The notes under the pieces: generated by a model
What the model was told of the DNA's origin: nothing
Seen by the model: the letters and a program-made list of their open reading frames with translations, nothing else
Database searches by the model: none
Program-made: the position numbers and the translations under genes
From: Bryobacteraceae bacterium
Lineage (GTDB): Bacteria > Acidobacteriota > Terriglobia > Bryobacterales > Bryobacteraceae
Direction: 5' to 3'
Assembly: GCA_030041495.1 (NCBI GenBank)
Contig: JASHNT010000091.1
Coordinates: forward strand, 124,001-188,000
DNA: 64,000 nt
In this document: piece by piece, positions 63,322 through 64,000 of the stretch
How positions within the stretch are numbered: the stretch's first letter is position 1
Layout of the letters: each line of letters starts with the position of its first letter

Positions 63322-64000
63322 AGACGCTACGCCGCACTTGGAAACGGCTGCTGGGCCTGACCGGGAAGCCGCGCCGCGAGCGCGAACTGGCGGATGAAAT
63401 CGCCTCCCATCTGGAGATGCTCATCGAGGAAAACATCCGGGCCGGCATGACGCCGGAGCAGGCAGAGCGCGCCGCTCGGCTCACCTTCGGGGGCATTGAA
63501 GCGGCCAAGGAAAGCTACCGGGATCAGCGCGGCTTACCCTTTATCGAGTCATCGCTCGCCGACCTACGCTACGCGTTGCGCAGCCTCCGCAAGAACAAGG
63601 GGTACGCGCTGACCGCCCTCCTGGTGCTGGCGCTGGGCATCGGCTCGACCACGGCCATTTTCTCCGTCGTCAACCAATTGCTGCTGAAGCCGCTGCCGAT
63701 CTCCGATCCGGACCGGCTGGTGGCGTTGGTGCAGGGTCCCGAAGGGAGCCGCAACATGACCGCGTCGCCGGCCCTGTTCGCGCACTGGCGCGCGCAGTCC
63801 AGCGTGCTCACGGACGTATCCGCTTTCGTCGCCGACGACACCGTGATGAATTATACCGGTGCTGAACTGGTGGAGCAGTGGCGCACCCAAAGGGCATCAG
63901 CTGACTTTTTCGGCTGCGTCGGATTTCACGTCTTGTATGGCCGTACGTTCACTCAGGATGAAGACCTGCCCAACGCTGCCCGAGTCGTGGTTCTTGACGA
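63318..64000 (+). CDS. ADOP family ABC permease, cut by the window end
   Basis: Open reading frame from the ATG at 63318 to the last base with no stop (227 codons seen). The N-terminal ~75 residues are the permease prefix (RERELADEIASHLEMLIEEN, MTPEQAERAARLTFGG), then DLRYALRSLRKNKGYALTALLVLALGIGSTTAIFSVV gives the first membrane helix of the MacB/FtsX fold, and the periplasmic domain begins after it (QLLLKPLPISDPDRLVALVQG). Homologous to the intact permease at 51688-54273 but clearly diverged. Total length is probably 800-900 residues. Confidence 0.93.
   Translation, partial: MKTLRRTWKRLLGLTGKPRRERELADEIASHLEMLIEENIRAGMTPEQAERAARLTFGGIEAAKESYRDQRGLPFIESSLADLRYALRSLRKNKGYALTALLVLALGIGSTTAIFSVVNQLLLKPLPISDPDRLVALVQGPEGSRNMTASPALFAHWRAQSSVLTDVSAFVADDTVMNYTGAELVEQWRTQRASADFFGCVGFHVLYGRTFTQDEDLPNAARVVVLD

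Overview
The window is GC-rich chromosomal DNA from an acidobacterium, most likely Bryobacterales/Solibacter-type. The lineage call rests on family knowledge plus what is visible: a surface protein ending in the 'Solibacter C-terminal' domain (TIGR03437 type), PadR regulators paired with very large duplicated MacB/FtsX permeases (ADOP family), and Gram-negative envelope genes (lpxC, OmpA-type lipoprotein, secretin, Wzm/Wzt exporter). There are no rRNA or tRNA genes, no CRISPR array and no intact insertion sequence. Coding density is high, and gene overlaps of the ATGA/GTGA type are common.

Layout. 1-5.3 kb: 3' part of an alaC-like aminotransferase, a GNAT enzyme, a wrecked higBA toxin-antitoxin locus, an exported S9 peptidase and a small membrane protein. 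5.3-10.2 kb: AraC/GyrI regulator divergent from a beta-helix lipoprotein, then a Wzt-like protein whose ATPase site is destroyed, then an ATP-grasp-like protein. 10.3-15.8 kb: typA and der (divergent), a PhoU-like protein, and a Wzt/Wzm polysaccharide exporter. 15.9-19.5 kb: MFS exporter, LuxR-type regulator, GT-C-like membrane protein. 20-27.5 kb: a Tad/Flp pilus operon (cpaA, cpaB, cpaC, cpaE, cpaF, tadB, tadC) with no recognisable pilin but with a 31-residue membrane peptide at its end. 27.8-32.1 kb: 1066-residue beta-propeller/TIGR03437 protein, a beta-barrel protein and a small membrane protein.

32.1-41.5 kb: DnaC-like ATPase translationally coupled to an exported alpha/beta hydrolase; biotin carboxylase and biotin carrier genes separated by an opposite-strand Phd/VapC-type toxin-antitoxin pair; Smr protein; zinc-finger/membrane/lectin-like protein; an orphan DUF433 protein; an M3 oligopeptidase. 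41.9-47.1 kb: DUF488 protein, M50 site-2 protease with CBS domains, hemB, OmpA lipoprotein. 47.2-51.3 kb: an NtrC/NtrY-type two-component system followed by a proline-rich lipoprotein, and a divergent PH-domain protein. 51.3-54.7 kb: PadR-ADOP unit followed by the remnant of a second ADOP gene. 54.7-59.6 kb: lpxC, pgsA-like, DUF1684, rpsA, HU/IHF and HIT genes, all on the minus strand. 59.8-64 kb: polA, a lipoprotein cyclophilin, and a second PadR-ADOP unit cut by the window end.

Most of the window is housekeeping and envelope biology. The more unusual items are the catalytically dead Wzt-like protein carrying a sugar-binding-type C-terminal domain (with a separate Wzt lacking such a domain 6 kb away), the pilin-less Tad operon, the toxin-antitoxin pair sitting inside a carboxylase gene pair, and two clear decay scars (higBA and an ADOP remnant). 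I did not find a convincing wholly new multi-gene system.
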